Shown here piece after piece: positions 23,518-35,149 of a stretch of 64,000 nt of DNA. The position numbers and the translations under genes are program-made. The stretch comes from Acanthococcus lagerstroemiae (taxonomy: Eukaryota > Arthropoda > Insecta > Hemiptera > Eriococcidae). Location of the stretch: contig CM063111.1 of assembly GCA_031841125.1 (NCBI GenBank), positions 36,344,955-36,408,954 on the forward strand, given 5' to 3'. Under the pieces are notes generated by a model, which saw only the letters and a list, made by a program, of their open reading frames with translations, searched no databases and was not told the origin of the DNA. Every line of letters starts with the position of its first letter. Within the stretch, counting starts at the first letter, position 1.

Positions 23518-25084
23518 TAGTTGTCTATGATAAAATTAATATGGTAATTGAAAGCGAACGAGGTGCAGTTACTGTTGTTATAGGTGACTTCAATTCTAAA
23601 ATTAGCAGCGACCTCCCACCTTCAGCCTGTTTGAGAAAATTCAGAATCGATAAAAACCAGTAATAGTGGAGAAAGACTGATGCAACTAGCGCTTGAAAAC
23701 AGCAATCTTACAGCGGTTAATACGCTCTTTAGAAAGCCAGGCTGGCACCGAATGGAGTTTCAAAAAATTAAATTGACTTCTTCTTGATATGTAATCCTAA
23801 AGTTGTGTTGAATTATGAGGTTTTAAATGCTTTTGATATTTCTTCTGATCATAGACTTGGAAGGACTAAACTAAGCTGATGCAGGGAAAATTATTTTATG
23901 TTCTAAAAACAATGAAATATGCACTTATAATATTCCCCAAAAAAGGCCAAAATATGTCAAAATATTCCCTCACGCGTAAAATATGCTCAAAATATTCAGT
24001 AACACAATATGGGTATCAAAATGCAGGACTTTTCAATCTGAATAATTGTGACACTGTGTCTGTGGTCAAAAATTACAAACACAAAAACTTAGTCCATCAC
24101 AGATAAAGAAATCAACACGTGCCACAGATAACATAATTCAGAAGTACAACTTCACGTCCGCATTCGGATTTGAACCATGGAAAAATGTAGGAGCGTTAAT
24201 GTACAACCAACCAGTTTCTGGCCATTTCATTTCCTATCGAATTTTCAGATGTTTTTATTGTTTTCCAGCAGAAAAGTAGAAATATTCCCGAAGAGTTTTC
24301 CAAAATGGCCAGATATTCCCAAAATATGCCCAATAACCGAGAAAAATAATACAAATATGCATTTGTATGCTTTTAATAGCAAAATATATCCAATCAAGTT
24401 GGGTTTAATTGACTGCGTATTACATGAATCATAAAGATATGATGGATATTCCCTATATGAATCAATAGAAAAACATAAAATAATTTTCCCTGTCCATCAG
24501 TTGACCCCAAATCCAAATTTGGTAGTAAAAAACCCTTTGGTAAGTGTGGTAAATGAACTATTCCGGTTTCCCTGAGAGTGCTAATTCTATACTAGAAGAG
24601 AAACTGAGAGTGAATACTGAGGAGAACGTGGCTGATATCCAACTGAGATATAATCGTTTTGAACAGGCTATCAGGAAGACCTTTGAAGGAGGCTGGGGTT
24701 GAAGGAATCCAATTAAAATTAGCGACAAACTTAGTGCTAAAACTAAACAAATGATTGAAAAACGAAATTTCTTAAAAAGGAAAAAAATGAAAAACCCTCG
24801 TGAGAAAATCGAACTTGTTATTTTGAATAGAACCATTAGGAGTGAAATTAAACAAAACTTGAGCAACTTTGATCAGGAAATAGTAGAAGCTGAAATCACC
24901 GACAGTTGGTCAACTAAAAAAAATGAAGATGGCAATTTTCAAAAATCGTCATCTCTTTCCATTTCTGTCCTCCGGGGTAGGCAAACGCAACATCTATGAT
25001 AGATCTGAGATAATCAAGGAAGCAACTGATTTTTTCGGTAAGCTTTGTGCAGCTGATGATAGGAAAATGTTCTACCCACTCCAG
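23518..25084 (+). mobile_element. RTE-type LINE relic: endonuclease and linker
   Basis: The first part (23520-23881) reads as an apurinic-type endonuclease of RTE/BovB-like elements: VVIGDFNSKI near 23575, LMQLALENSNLTAVNTLFRK near 23680, then an NEIDF-like stretch and DISSDHRL near 23840. After the inserted MITE, 24547-25080 reads LSAKTKQMIEKRNFLKRKKM and SEIIKEATDFFGKLCAA, the region before the polymerase. Frameshifts and stops are present, and the copy breaks off where the tandem array begins. Confidence 0.75.
23882..24492. mobile_element. TIR element inside the RTE relic, 611 bp
   Basis: Ends CAGGGAAAATTATTTTATG and its exact complement at the right tip. Interior is rich in CAAAATATTC/AATATGC words. 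A clear target duplication was not found, so host sequence beside it may have been rearranged. Confidence 0.8.
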
Positions 25085-28000
25085 TTGGTGGAGGTTCTAA
25101 TGCCCCAGTAAAAATTGAAGCTTCACCCTTGAGAGGAGGTGAAATGAACTTGTGTGGGAAGACTGAACCAGATGTGAAAATTGGGGGTTTTCCAATCGTC
25201 AATTTCAAATATTCCATCAGATCACTTGATTTGCATCCAAAATAGAAAGTCTACATTTGAAAAGGGGGAAATCGATTTGATTTCGAAGTGTAGAACAAAG
25301 TATCGAAATCAGGGTTTCTGGGATCGCCGATTCTGATTATTCCACCAAATTTTAGATACGATCTTGATTTGAATACCATAATCGAAATTGCACCCTTGAG
25401 GGGGGGGGGGATAAAATTAGTTTGATTTAGAAGTTTGTAAATGGAACATAATATCGAAATTGAGGTTTCATAAGTCGCTGATTTCGATTAATCTACCAAA
25501 TTTTAGATCCAATTCCAATTTTGATTTAAAAATCAAAATTTCACTCGTGAGAGGAGGCATCGACTCTAGACGGAAAAGTAATGCATAGTGATTGTAGAAG
25601 TCAATATGGACTTGATTGGGAAGATTGAATAACGTGTAAAAATTTTCGTAATTGAAAAGGCAAAATTTATTTGACTTACACTTATAAGTTGGAAAGCGGT
25701 TTCATGGGTTGCTCATTCTGACTATTTCATCAAATTTTCAATTCGGTCCCAGCTAAAACCTTCAGACAGCTTTAAAGTTGAATCGTCCCAGTGGGTGTTT
25801 ATCAGTAAATCGTTGATTTCACATATATCAAATTTTTGATCCTACTTCGATGTTTGACTGAAAATCGAAATTCCCTTCTTGAGAGGATGCGAAGTAGATT
25901 TGACTGGGAAGACTGAACGAAGGACAGAAATGAAGGTTTTTCGGATCGACGACTTCGAATATGTTATTGAAAGGGAGGGAGGATTACTTTTGATTTCGAA
26001 GTTTGGAAGTAGAACCGCGTATCGAAATCGAGTTTCTCAGATTGGTGAATTCAAATATTCCATTCGATTTTTGATCCATCTCTGATAGGGGCTGAAAATT
26101 GATATTCGAAGCTGAAAGGGGGCAATACGGAATTCATTTGGAATACTGAACATAATGTCAAAATGGCGGGTTTTTGAATCGGTGTTTTTGAATATGTCAT
26201 CCAATTTCTAATCCAACCCGAATTTGTGTTCCAGAATCAAAATTTCATTCTTGAAAGGGGGCGAAATTGAACTTAGTTACTTTATTAATTTATATGTCGG
26301 GACACTGAACAGAGTATCGAAATAGAGGTTTCTTAAATAGTTGTTTTCGAATATTTCATCCAATTTCTAATCCGATTCGAATCTGGGTCCTAAAATCAAA
26401 ATTTCATTCTTGAGGGGCGGGGGGGGGTGAAATTGATTTTATTAAATTTATATGTCGGGAAGTAGAACAGAGTACCAAAATGGTGGTTTCTTTAATAGTT
26501 GTTTTCGAACATTTCATAAATTTTTTGATTCAACTCCAATTTGCGATGGAAATTTGAAATTTTACTCTTGAGAGGGGCAAAATGGACTTGCCTGGAAGAC
26601 TAAACAAAGTATAGAAATAGAGATTTTTCAGATCACCGATTTCAAATATTCTTGGTCAGATCTTAATTTGTATTTAGAAATTGAAATTGTGCCCAGGGGG
26701 AAGAGGGGGCAAAAGGAACTTGATTGGGAAAACTAAACAGAGCAGCAGAATAGAGGTTTTTGGATTGCTGTTTTCGAATATTGTACCACATTTTAGATCC
26801 AACTCCGATGTGCCTTTTAAAATCAAAATTTTACTCCTTGGGGAGAGGAGAGAGTAAAACTAATTCAACTTCAATTTTTACGTTGGAAGGTACGTCAAGT
26901 TACAAAATAGTGATTTCCTGAATTGCTCATTCTGAATGTTCCATTATAGTATCAATTCAATCCCAACCTGAGCCTTCAAAATTGAATTCTCTACCTAGAA
27001 GGAGGGGGGGGGGCAAAATTCACTTGACGTGAACGTTAAAAAGTGGGGGAGGGAAGGTAATTTTTTTTTTAATTGTGGAACGAATATTACGCTAAATTTT
27101 TGCTCCTATTCCAATTTGGAATGAAAATTGAAATTTCACACCAGTGAGGGGGCAAAATGGACTTCGCTGGGAAGACTGAACTAAGTATAGAATTAAAGTT
27201 TGTACTTGGAAGGGCAGGAGGCAAAGTTCCCTTAACTTGACGTTGCAAAGTGGAAGAAAGTGTCAAAATCAGGGTTTTTGTAATTGCTAGTACGTTAAGT
27301 TTTTGATCTGACTCCAAATCAAAATGAAAATTGAAATTTTACACTAGAAAGGGAACGAAATGGACTTCGTTGGGAAGACTCAACAAAGTACAGAATTAGG
27401 GGGTTTTCGAATTGCTGATTTCAAATATTCCATGAGATTTTTGATCCAGCCCTGATTTGCTCCCTTAAATCGGAAGTCCATTCTTGATGGAGGGGGAGGG
27501 AATGATTTTAATTTAGAAGTTGGGAAATGGAACGGAGTATCAAACTCGGTGTTTCTTGAATCGCTGATTTCGAATATTCCGTAAAAAGCTTTATCCGATC
27601 CTAAGATGGGTCTGAAAATTGAAATTTCTCACTCGAGAGGAGGCAATATGGAGTTGATTTGGAGAACTGAACTATGCATTATTTTTAAATCACCGTTTAG
27701 AAATATTCCACCCCATGTTAGATTCAGCCTAGCGGTGTCCCAAAATCGAAATTTTACACTCGAGGAGGAGGGGGCAAAATTGAATTGACTTGCATTTTCA
27801 AGTTGAAAGGTGCATCAAGCTAAGAAGTACGGATTTCGTGAGTCGCTCATTCTGAATGTTCCATCATATTCTCAATTCGGTCGCAAACCGAGTCTTCAAA
27901 ATTGGGAAGGGGCAAGGTTTACTGAACTTGAGCGTTGGAAAGTGAAGGGAAATGCTGCAAATGGAATTTTTTAAATTGCTGATTCGATTATTTCGTCAAA

Positions 28001-28380
28001 TTCTTAATCCCACTCCAATTTTGATTTGAAAATCGAAATTTCACCCTAGAGAGGAGCAAAATGGACTTCACTGGGGAGACTGAATAAAGTATGAAAATAG
28101 GGGTATTTTGGATTAGAGGTCTGGTTGGCCGAGTGGATAGCGCGTTGGTCTCGAATTCCGGAGCTCCCGGGTTTGATCAAGGGCGGATTCCAGGGCTCGG
28201 GTTGAGAGCAAATTAGAAAAGGAGACTGCAAAGAGGGGTATTTTGGATTGCTGATTTCGAATATTTACTCTTCCGCCTCAAAATTGAAACTACACCCTGA
28301 AAAGAAGGGAGAGGAATTGATTTGAATTTAAATGTTGGGAAGAGGAACATAATTTGTCTTTCATCATCTTGCAATCAGAT
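25085..28380. repeat. Degenerate tandem array, about 20 units of ~130-160 bp
   Basis: A phrase order repeats: AAATTGAAATTTCAC, CTTGAGAGGGGG, CAAAATGGACTTG, GGAAGACTGAACAAAGTA, TCGAAATAGAGGTTT, TCGCTGATTTCGAATATTCC, AAATTTTAGATCC. The TTCGAATATTCC anchor occurs near 25204, 25339, 25488, 25726, 25955, 26050, 26187, 26346, 26504, 26642, 26774, 26933, 27082, 27421, 27569, 27695, 27852, 27985 and 28255. Units are strongly diverged with several poly-G runs. A SINE at 28115-28233 interrupts it. Located wholly in gene A intron 2. Confidence 0.75.
28115..28233 (+). mobile_element. tRNA-derived SINE, internally deleted, 119 bp
   Basis: Perfect 16-bp duplication AGGGGTATTTTGGATT (28099-28114, 28234-28249). 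The head reads like a tRNA with A box TGGCCGAGTGG and B-box-like GGGTTTGATC; the anticodon loop context GTCTCGAATTCC resembles tRNA-Ser(CGA). It jumps directly to the tail GGGCGGATTCCAGGGCTCGG, lacking the ~110-bp middle of the full copies. Confidence 0.9.
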
Positions 28381-28524
28381 CACCTTGGCTGACTTCTGTT
28401 GGCAACGGATTAATTAAATTCTGGCTTCCTCTTCGTCGTCTCTACTTTCATTACAATGAAAATAGAAAGTTACACTTCATAATAACATGTCAGGTTCATA
28501 TTTTTCTTTTTTGTTCTGTTCTAG

Positions 28525-28606
28525 GAACGAAGAACACGAAGACCGACCAATCGACTCGGACCCACGAATTGTACTACGACCACCTGGTCACCGAGATGAC
28601 GTGTAA
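28525..28606 (+). CDS. Gene A, alternative last coding exon (tail 1)
   Basis: The acceptor TTCTGTTCTAG ends at 28524. The first base completes the split codon from exon 2 (AT|G), giving Met, then 26 residues starting NEEHEDRPIDSDPRIVLRPP and ending in a TAA stop after HRDDV. The full protein would be 210 residues. The last four residues, RDDV, fit a class III-type PDZ ligand pattern (acidic at -2, Val at 0), which is inference. A strong donor, TTTTC|GTAAGTATT, lies 24 bases past the stop at 28631, so this exon is probably spliced onward within the 3'UTR. Exact phase match across 17.8 kb is the main support. Confidence 0.75.
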
Positions 28607-28976
28607 TTCCTTCGATCTTAATTCATTTTCGTAAGTATTTGGCGAATTACGTGCCCCTCAAATGTGATTATCGATATCGTAATCAATTGACGAGTTCGCA
28701 TCGAGCTGGTCGCACTTTCAGCAAATCGAACGTGATCGGCTTCGATATTTTCCACCGAAATGTAAAAGTGTAATTAGTTTGTGATACCGAAGGTTAATTT
28801 ACGAATTTTATCGCGCCGAACTTTGATCATGACCTTGTTAGTTGTTAATTTTGTTGTACCGTTAATGGGCGAATTTTAAAGTCCCGTTTGTTCACCCAGT
28901 GGTTCCCAAGTTTGTTTTCGTTCGTTTGAATGACGCGTGAAACAAAATTCGGGTATTTGAATTGCTTAACCTCAGT

Positions 28977-29875
28977 CTGCCAACCAAGCCTGTTGAAAAA
29001 TCCGAGGATTCTTCATAAAAAATCTTGAGATTTCCCAAAAAATCTCGAGACAAATATTTTCATCTTTTCTATGTTGCTCAACTCTAAAATGCTTGGTGAC
29101 TCATCATCACGACATGAATAACAAAATTACCGGTAACCGACCAGTTTGCCCTTCGCCCATGGATAGTGAAAATTCGAAACTGAAATAACGATTGATTACT
29201 TTTTATAGGGTACAGCCACACAGCGCGCTCAGCAGGGTAGGTGAGGTTGGAAAGCGGAAACGTAGAGATGTGACCTGTCACAAGAAAAGGTCACTTAGAG
29301 GCATCAAAAATTTTGATAAAATTTTGATGTCACTGTGGGCCCTTTCTTATAACATTTCGATGCCACTGAGTGCCCTTTTCGTATGACAGGTCACAGATGT
29401 ATTTTACATTTCCATTGCTGTGTAAAATCTGAGTGCTCATTACTCCTATAAGGCCAGCCCCGTAGAGAGAAAAAGAAGGCCCGGAGGAATTTCCAGTGCC
29501 CCCCCCTCCTTCCAGTTCATTTTTTCTTTTGTCAGATGGGAAAAAATTATAAGCTATGGGATAAGAAGTTTCTTTCATGGTGTAAGGAGTGATTGCTGAT
29601 TTGATATACAGTATGATGTAGCCGTAAGCATTGAAATTCAGGTCTTTTAAAAATATCGGGCCCTCCTGAAAGTCCGGGCCCGGGGTATTTCCTCCCTCCC
29701 ACTCGACAGGGTTGTATAAGGCCATAAATTTTCCCTTTCCAAATTTATTTCAAGAAGCAATGCATATTCACTCAGTTTCATGTAATTCTTGAGAACTCTT
29801 CAGATTTTCTTGAAAATCTTGCGATTTTGTCTCCTCAAAACCCGAAGATTTCAATATTTATCTTGAGGTTGGCAG
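28977..29875. mobile_element. Candidate TIR element, 899 bp
   Basis: Ends CTGCCAACC and GGTTGGCAG in inverted orientation, each preceded or followed by CAGT (28973-28976, 29876-29879). AAAATCTTGAGATTT-type words occur in both arms. The short TIR and 4-bp duplication leave the class open. Confidence 0.4.
29455..29714. mobile_element. hAT-like MITE, 260 bp
   Basis: Perfect 8-bp duplication TATAAGGC (29447-29454, 29715-29722). Ends CAGCCCCGTAGAG and (complement) CAACCCTGTCGAG, with GGCCCGG motifs in both arms. Confidence 0.85.
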
Positions 29876-30109
29876 CAGTGCCAGCGTACTGTCTTGAAAC
29901 TAAAAAGTTAGCTGATCCGCCGGATTCAGGCAAAATGCACCTGAGAGTTGGTAGCAAGAATCCCCGCCCCTGCCCTTTCATAACCACAAACATTTTCTAT
30001 TCCTTCTTTCTTTCGTCTGTTATCTTTTCACGTGCCAGTTTGTACCTGAGTGCTCAGAGCATTGCCCCTTCTTTTTGTTCCTTATGCAGATCGAACGCAG
30101 CTTACGAAT

Positions 30110-30365
30110 GTTCGAAACTTTTCTAGACGTCTTGAAAGTAGGTAAAATTTTTCCAGTCTTCCTTGAGACGTTTCACGATTCTTCCGTACTCATTTGAAAT
30201 CCTTTCAGACTTGTGTAAGACCTTTCAAGAAGCTTCTGGATTGATTTGGGACTAATTCTTTTAGTATTGTTTAAGACTTCCACATTCGCTTAAGATCTCC
30301 ACGTCTTCTTAAGACTTCGTAAGATTATTATAGACTTGTTTAAGACTCTTCAAAACCGGTAGGGC
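30110..30365. repeat. Degenerate minisatellite with TTAAGACTT core
   Basis: A roughly 20-25 bp unit with CTTGAGAC/TTAAGACTT(C) cores repeats about ten times. Similar words reappear at about 33148-33215, on the other side of the LINE. Confidence 0.5.
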
Positions 30366-30854
30366 TTTGATCAGTGTTTTGGCTGTTGGTAATTAGTTTG
30401 GAAATTAGCCTGAAAACATCCAAAATAGCTTTCGTGGCCACTTTGAGGGCCTGTTATAAGAAAACTGTGTCTGATGAAGCATTTCTGAGGCTAGATTCGA
30501 ATTCAGCGTGAAAAATGGTTCACGAACTCGTGTGTATGCTAAAATATTTTTGTGTTCAATACTATTATTGTTTCTTGGGGTTTCGAGGTCGGAGAATTTG
30601 GTTCGACAGTGCTTCCCTGCTCCCACGGAAATTGATGTACCTGGAGAAGCAGGGGGTGTGGAAGTAGTTAAAATGTACCAGCATGGGCGTTTCTCGGGGT
30701 TCGAGGGTTGTGGAAACACCATGGGGAAGAGAAGAGGAAGAAAAAACTTCGAGACAGCTATCATTTTTTGAGTTTTCGAGGTCGTGGAATGGGCAGCCTT
30801 TAGATTTAAGTATTAGATTCAGATGTCTTTGAATTTTGTACATCAAATAAAGGC

Positions 30855-33130
30855 GACTCCTTGACCGATACCTGTGACAGTTACTACCCACCTCTGCTCG
30901 TCGAGTTTGGTTTTGTGAAATATCCCTCAAACATTAATACAACTACAACTACGAACCCTCGGAGGTTTGATTTCAAAAAAACAAATTTTTTGGATATGTA
31001 TAATCTATTTAAATTGAAAAATTGGGATAAACTGTACAAGCTTACAGATAGTAATCAAGCTGCTGAGTATTTCCAAAATTCAGTCATAGACATCTTAAGC
31101 AAGACAGTACCATTAAAAAAGAATACTGGACGGAAAAAATATCCTACTCGGTTTACATATGAAATTATTTAAAAAAATTGAAAAAGAAATCCTCTCCACA
31201 TATACAGATTAAAAAGAAACCTTCTAATGAAGAGTTAAAGCAAAAATTCAGGCACATAAGAAATCAAGGTTTTAATAACAAAAGCATGGAATACATATAA
31301 AAAAGCTTTGGAGGACAGAATGAAGTCCCAACCAAAAGAATTCTGGCAAGAGATTGCCGATAGGCAAAGTAGTTGGTCTGGCACAGAGTTGTATACCTGT
31401 GTTGAACACGTTTACACAAGTTCAGATACCATTGCGGAATCATTTGCAAACTATTTTTCCGTGACTCAGAACCAAACTCAGAGTGCTAATGGGGTGGGGC
31501 TTACTGGAGGCGAACGCCTTATATCGGTAGGTGTGATCACTATCGAGGATATAAAACGTGCCCTGTATGACCTTAAACCTAAATCATCTTGTGGCCCTGA
31601 TTCCATTCCACCATACAAACTTTTTAATTACTTTCTTAACTTATGTCTGCAATACTGCCTCGAGACAGGTATTTATACAACAATAGGTATGGAAAATGAA
31701 AGTTATTCCACTGTACAAGTCAGACAAAATTAACGAAATAAAAAATTATCGTCCCATTTCTCTGATTCCACTCGCGGCCAAAGTTTTTGAAACTGTCTTG
31801 CACAAATATCTATACAATCAATCCCAAAATATCTTATCTCCCTGTCAACATGGCTTTAGAAAGGGATATTCAGTGCATACAAATCTAATGAACTTCACAT
31901 ATGATGTCAATTTACCCCTCTCTAAGGGTGGGCAAATAGATACCATTTACACTGATTTTTCAAAGGCCTTTGACACTGTCAACCACGAAATCTTACTCCA
32001 AAAATGGTGCAGCTTTGGCTTTTCAAAAGATCTAATATAACTCTATTTCTCTGCTACTTGAATAACAGAATGCAGTTTGTCTCGAGTGTAAAACAGTGGC
32101 CTCTACGTGTTACAAGAGTGTGTCAGGTGTTCCCCAGGGTTCGGTTTTGGGTCGATACCTATTTCTAATTTTTGTCGATATTTCTGAAAAATCCAATATT
32201 CAAAATTATTGCTGTATGCAAATGATATGAAAATTTATAAAATCTCAAAATGACTGTGCTAAACTGCAACAAGATCTTGACTCATTAGTTGAGTGGAGTG
32301 ATAGTAACTTGTTACCATTTAATACTGACAAATGTGAAAAAGTTACCTTCCCATGAAAAGGATGCCCCCTTTTACACGAGTATAAAATAAAAACAGATAC
32401 ACTTAGATAGGTAAATTTTGTAAAAGACGTAGGCATCATTTTGGATTCGAAATTATTATTCAACATGCATATCGATCACATAGCTTTAAAATCTAAAAGA
32501 ATGGTTGGCTTCATAAAGAGAAATGAAACTTGTTATAAAAATTTAGAAACAATGAAAATTCTTCATTCTAGTTTTGTCAGATCAATATTAGAATTCTCCT
32601 TTGTTATATGGAATCCCAGAACCCCACAAAATAAAGATAAAATTGAGAAAATTCAAAAAAGACTTTTGAAATACTTATATTGTAAAATCTTTACATATAT
32701 TATCCTTTTGAAATTGTATACAAAGAACTTTTGGTTTGCTTTGAGATTATGAGTCTAAAAAACAGAAGATGTTTGGCAAAGTTGATCTTCTTGAAGAATA
32801 TTTTAAATACCAAAATTTTGGATTCCAACAACTTAATACATATTCAATTCAGGGTCCCTACATTTAATACAAGAAATACTGATCTATTTGTGACATGTAG
32901 AGGCTCAGCATCTAGTATGGACAATACTCTAGCATTTTATGTATAATAATATTACCCAAAAAGACCCAGGGATCGACATTATTCTTCATGAATAGGAAAC
33001 AGTATATTTCATCAGTCATATTAAAGTACTCGAAGGTTTGTAGGTCCGAGACTGCAGAGTTCTTTCCACAAGTAGCAAATTGAAAGAATAATTTAAATCC
33101 CTTTTACCCCCGTGAAAATCAAAAACCATT
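30855..33130 (+). mobile_element. LINE (jockey/CR1-like), 5'-truncated, no RNase H
   Basis: Starts inside the end of an endonuclease domain (SDTC-SYYPPLLVEF). The linker spans 30950-31500. Polymerase motifs follow in shifting frames: NYRPISLIPLAAKVFETVLH near 31745, HGFRKGYSVHTNL near 31850, FSKAFDTVNHEILLQKW near 31960, and the catalytic box degraded to YANDM near 32212. The C-terminal part includes VGIILDSKL, LEFSFVIWNP and FNTRNTDLFVTCRGS up to 32945, with a short K/F-rich block near 33075-33110. Multiple frameshifts make it inactive. Lies in gene A intron 3. Confidence 0.82.
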
Positions 33131-33334
33131 GGTGTGCCCCGAAGTACATGAGACTCTTAAACGGTTCTAAGACTTTTTTGAACTTACCTATTCAAGATTT
33201 CTCAAGACCTATGTTAGTTACATAAGGTTTTTCTCTATCTTCTGTCATTTATTCCTCTTTTCTTTTTCATTTTTTCTTCAGGCGGATTTTCTTTCATTCT
33301 TCCCTGTTAACCTGGTTTCTTTGAGTGCCCCTTT

Positions 33335-33604
33335 CCAGTGGCGTCGGAAGGTTTCTTTTGGGAATACAAAAAGGAGTTGAAAAAAAAAAAATCTGTGCTC
33401 TTGTTTCTCAACCGAGGAAGCCAGAAGTGGTCTCGCGAATCTTGTCTTCGAAATCTCCCAACACGCCTGTTTATGAACATGCTGAATAGTTTTTCATGGG
33501 GAGGGGGGGATGATATTCTGTACTCCCGCTTCTCCCACAATTTTTCGGGGATACAATGCACCCCTATATCCCACCCAGTTACGATGCCACTCCCACTTCC
33601 AACA
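33335..33604. mobile_element. Insertion flanked by a 13-bp direct repeat, 270 bp
   Basis: TGAGTGCCCCTTT occurs at 33322-33334 and 33605-33617. The insert begins CCAGTGGCGTCGG and near its right end has GATGCCACTCCC, a partly inverted match. It could be a hAT-like MITE with altered borders or a retroposed piece. Confidence 0.45.
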
Positions 33605-33669
33605 TGAGTGCCCCTTTGTCCCCTTGTAAGTCGAACATGAGTAACTGATTTTCAAATGTATTTTTCCAG

Positions 33670-33745
33670 TAGCGATTGCAGTTCATCGATTCACATGATT
33701 TTTTCTCCATCACCTGCGCAGTCACGTCATGATTTACGGCCGTAA
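33670..33745 (+). CDS. Gene A, alternative last coding exon (tail 2)
   Basis: If exon 2 (ending GAA AT) skips 28525-28606 and joins here, the first base completes Ile and the frame reads ISDCSSSIHMIFSPSPAQSR then HDLRP and a TAA stop, for a 208-residue protein. The acceptor is good, with branch-like TAACTGAT and TTTTTCCAG. The tail is Ser/Pro-rich and unlike tail 1. When exon 28525 is included instead, this segment becomes 3'UTR. Both choices are consistent with one gene. The - strand also has an open frame here (to 33920), judged a shadow. Confidence 0.6.
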
Positions 33746-35110
33746 AACGTGATTCGTCGACCCACATTGTTGCTGAGCTACAACAGCTTGTAAAATTATT
33801 GTACGTTTCTTCTCCCACGTTTTCGATAATATAATAAAATTGGAGAAAAATTTTTTCGGTTCCACTTTTGTCGAACCGCTCAGCGATGCACGTTTGAAGA
33901 CACCGATATTGGTAATCCACTGTACAATTTTCATTTCAGTTTCCTAAGATTGTCAATTTTATTATTTTTTTAACCCGTATTTCAATGTACGCCTAATAAT
34001 ATTGTATCCTTTTTGACGAAACGCGAACGCTTTTTTTATGATCTGTAGTAGAATTTTTTTTTATCGATTTGATTATTGTAATATTTGTTAAATTTTTATA
34101 ATATTCTTGTACGAGTTTATTTGTGATACTTGAGAAACGACGGTAAAAGCATGGGAATGGAGCATGGAGCTACAAGTTCCAGTTTATATATTCGACAGCT
34201 ACTTACGTGTGCTTTTTTAAAAAAAATTACCTCTTTGTGTCGATTGGATCGAAGCATTGACTTTTCTTTTTCTCCTTTTTTATTTAGTTTTATTTTTGAT
34301 TTAATACAAGCACTGTTTGTTCCTGCAGAGGTGTATTATCGTTGAGTTACAGTATTATTTTTGTAGTTGTGTTAGTCTTAATTCGACCTGCGTCTTGATG
34401 TTGACTTCGGGTGTAAAAAACGCCGAATCAACATCGGTGCTAATCTGTGGCCAATCACGGTTTGCCATTGAAAGTGGATTTCTGTCTGACAGTCTCGCCA
34501 AAATGGAGGGCGCGTGTCTTATTTCTTCCTCGTCAATTCTGCTGATGCGAACGTGCAATGCCAGTGCAATTTATTAGTTTTAACTGTTTGAGCGACGTAC
34601 TTACCTATTTTTATTCCACCTTATTTTTACCTGTATTTTCTATAAGAAAATTGAACGTCTCTAAAACTTAATTACCACATTCCATGTAGGCGTATAAGAA
34701 GTCGATATTATAAGATTAACATATTTTTGAGTAAGGCAATTAATATTATTTACGAACTAATGTTAACACGTTCAGTACTTCCTTCTACTTTTTCTGAGTT
34801 TGTTCGTCTTACGTAATGTAATATAATTAGCTAAGTTTTGGCTTTTTAATTTGATGTAATTGGCTTACATGTCATGTATTTATGAATCTTGAAATTTGTG
34901 ATAATGTAGAACATATACGATTCTTTTTTCTGTACTTAATACGCTTATGTTTCTGGAGCACGAGGCCAGGTCTGTGTATGATTTTCATTTTGTTTTATTG
35001 TATTTTTATTTATTTTTTCAAAATCAAACGGATGTATCTGTAAGAATGGTTGTTTGTGAATTCACTGCTTGTAGGATGATCCGTGAATAAAATTTGTTGC
35101 GGAACTCTTG
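33746..35110 (+). other. Gene A: inferred long 3'UTR
   Basis: A repeat-free, AT-rich stretch with T-rich and ATTTA-like tracts continues from the stop at 33743 to a polyadenylation signal at 35086. Overlapping short frames at 34317-34577 (+) and 34558-34355 (-) lie inside and are not supported as genes. Confidence 0.5.
35086..35091 (+). terminator. Polyadenylation signal AATAAA
   Basis: GTGAATAAAATTTG, followed about 20-40 bp later by the GT-rich CTTGGTTCATTTTTGTGG. It is the first well-formed signal after the last gene A exon, allowing for weaker variants. Confidence 0.5.
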
Positions 35111-35149
35111 GTTCATTTTTGTGGTAAGACTTCAAATTCGCGATGTCAA

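Larger units (their letters stand above)
10716..28524 (+). other. Gene A intron 2, about 17.8 kb
   Basis: Bounded by GTAAGTG and TTCTGTTCTAG. It is filled with transposons and degenerate tandem arrays described separately. Stretches 11423-13476, 13781-14108, 17437-18406, 18502-19152, 20300-20550 and 22660-23448 hold no gene or element I could delimit; repeated AGCCGGAGCC-type words at about 12560-12900 hint at another decayed element. Confidence 0.65.
28631..33669 (+). other. Gene A intron 3, about 5 kb
   Basis: Runs from GTAAGTATT to a branch-like TAACTGAT and the acceptor TTTTTCCAG. It carries two nested TIR elements, a LINE and a 270-bp insertion. Stretches 29880-30110 and 30366-30854 hold no recognised gene; 30578-30800 shows three loose copies of a TTTCGAGGTCG phrase. 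Confidence 0.6.

Noticed and set aside
30508..30771. 87-codon frame resembling a secreted protein (leader-like hydrophobic start)
   Set aside because: The first codon is GTG and no ATG precedes the hydrophobic stretch. The region is made of loose repeats of a TTTCGAGGTCG phrase.
33579..33920. 113-codon - strand frame opposite gene A exon 4
   Set aside because: It looks protein-like but starts from a non-ATG codon, lacks splice or promoter context, and lies antisense to an exon with strong phase support on the + strand.
34317..34577. Overlapping + and - frames of 67-86 codons
   Set aside because: Both lie in the inferred 3'UTR of gene A, with no independent promoter, splice or family support. 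The + frame does not start at a well-placed ATG.
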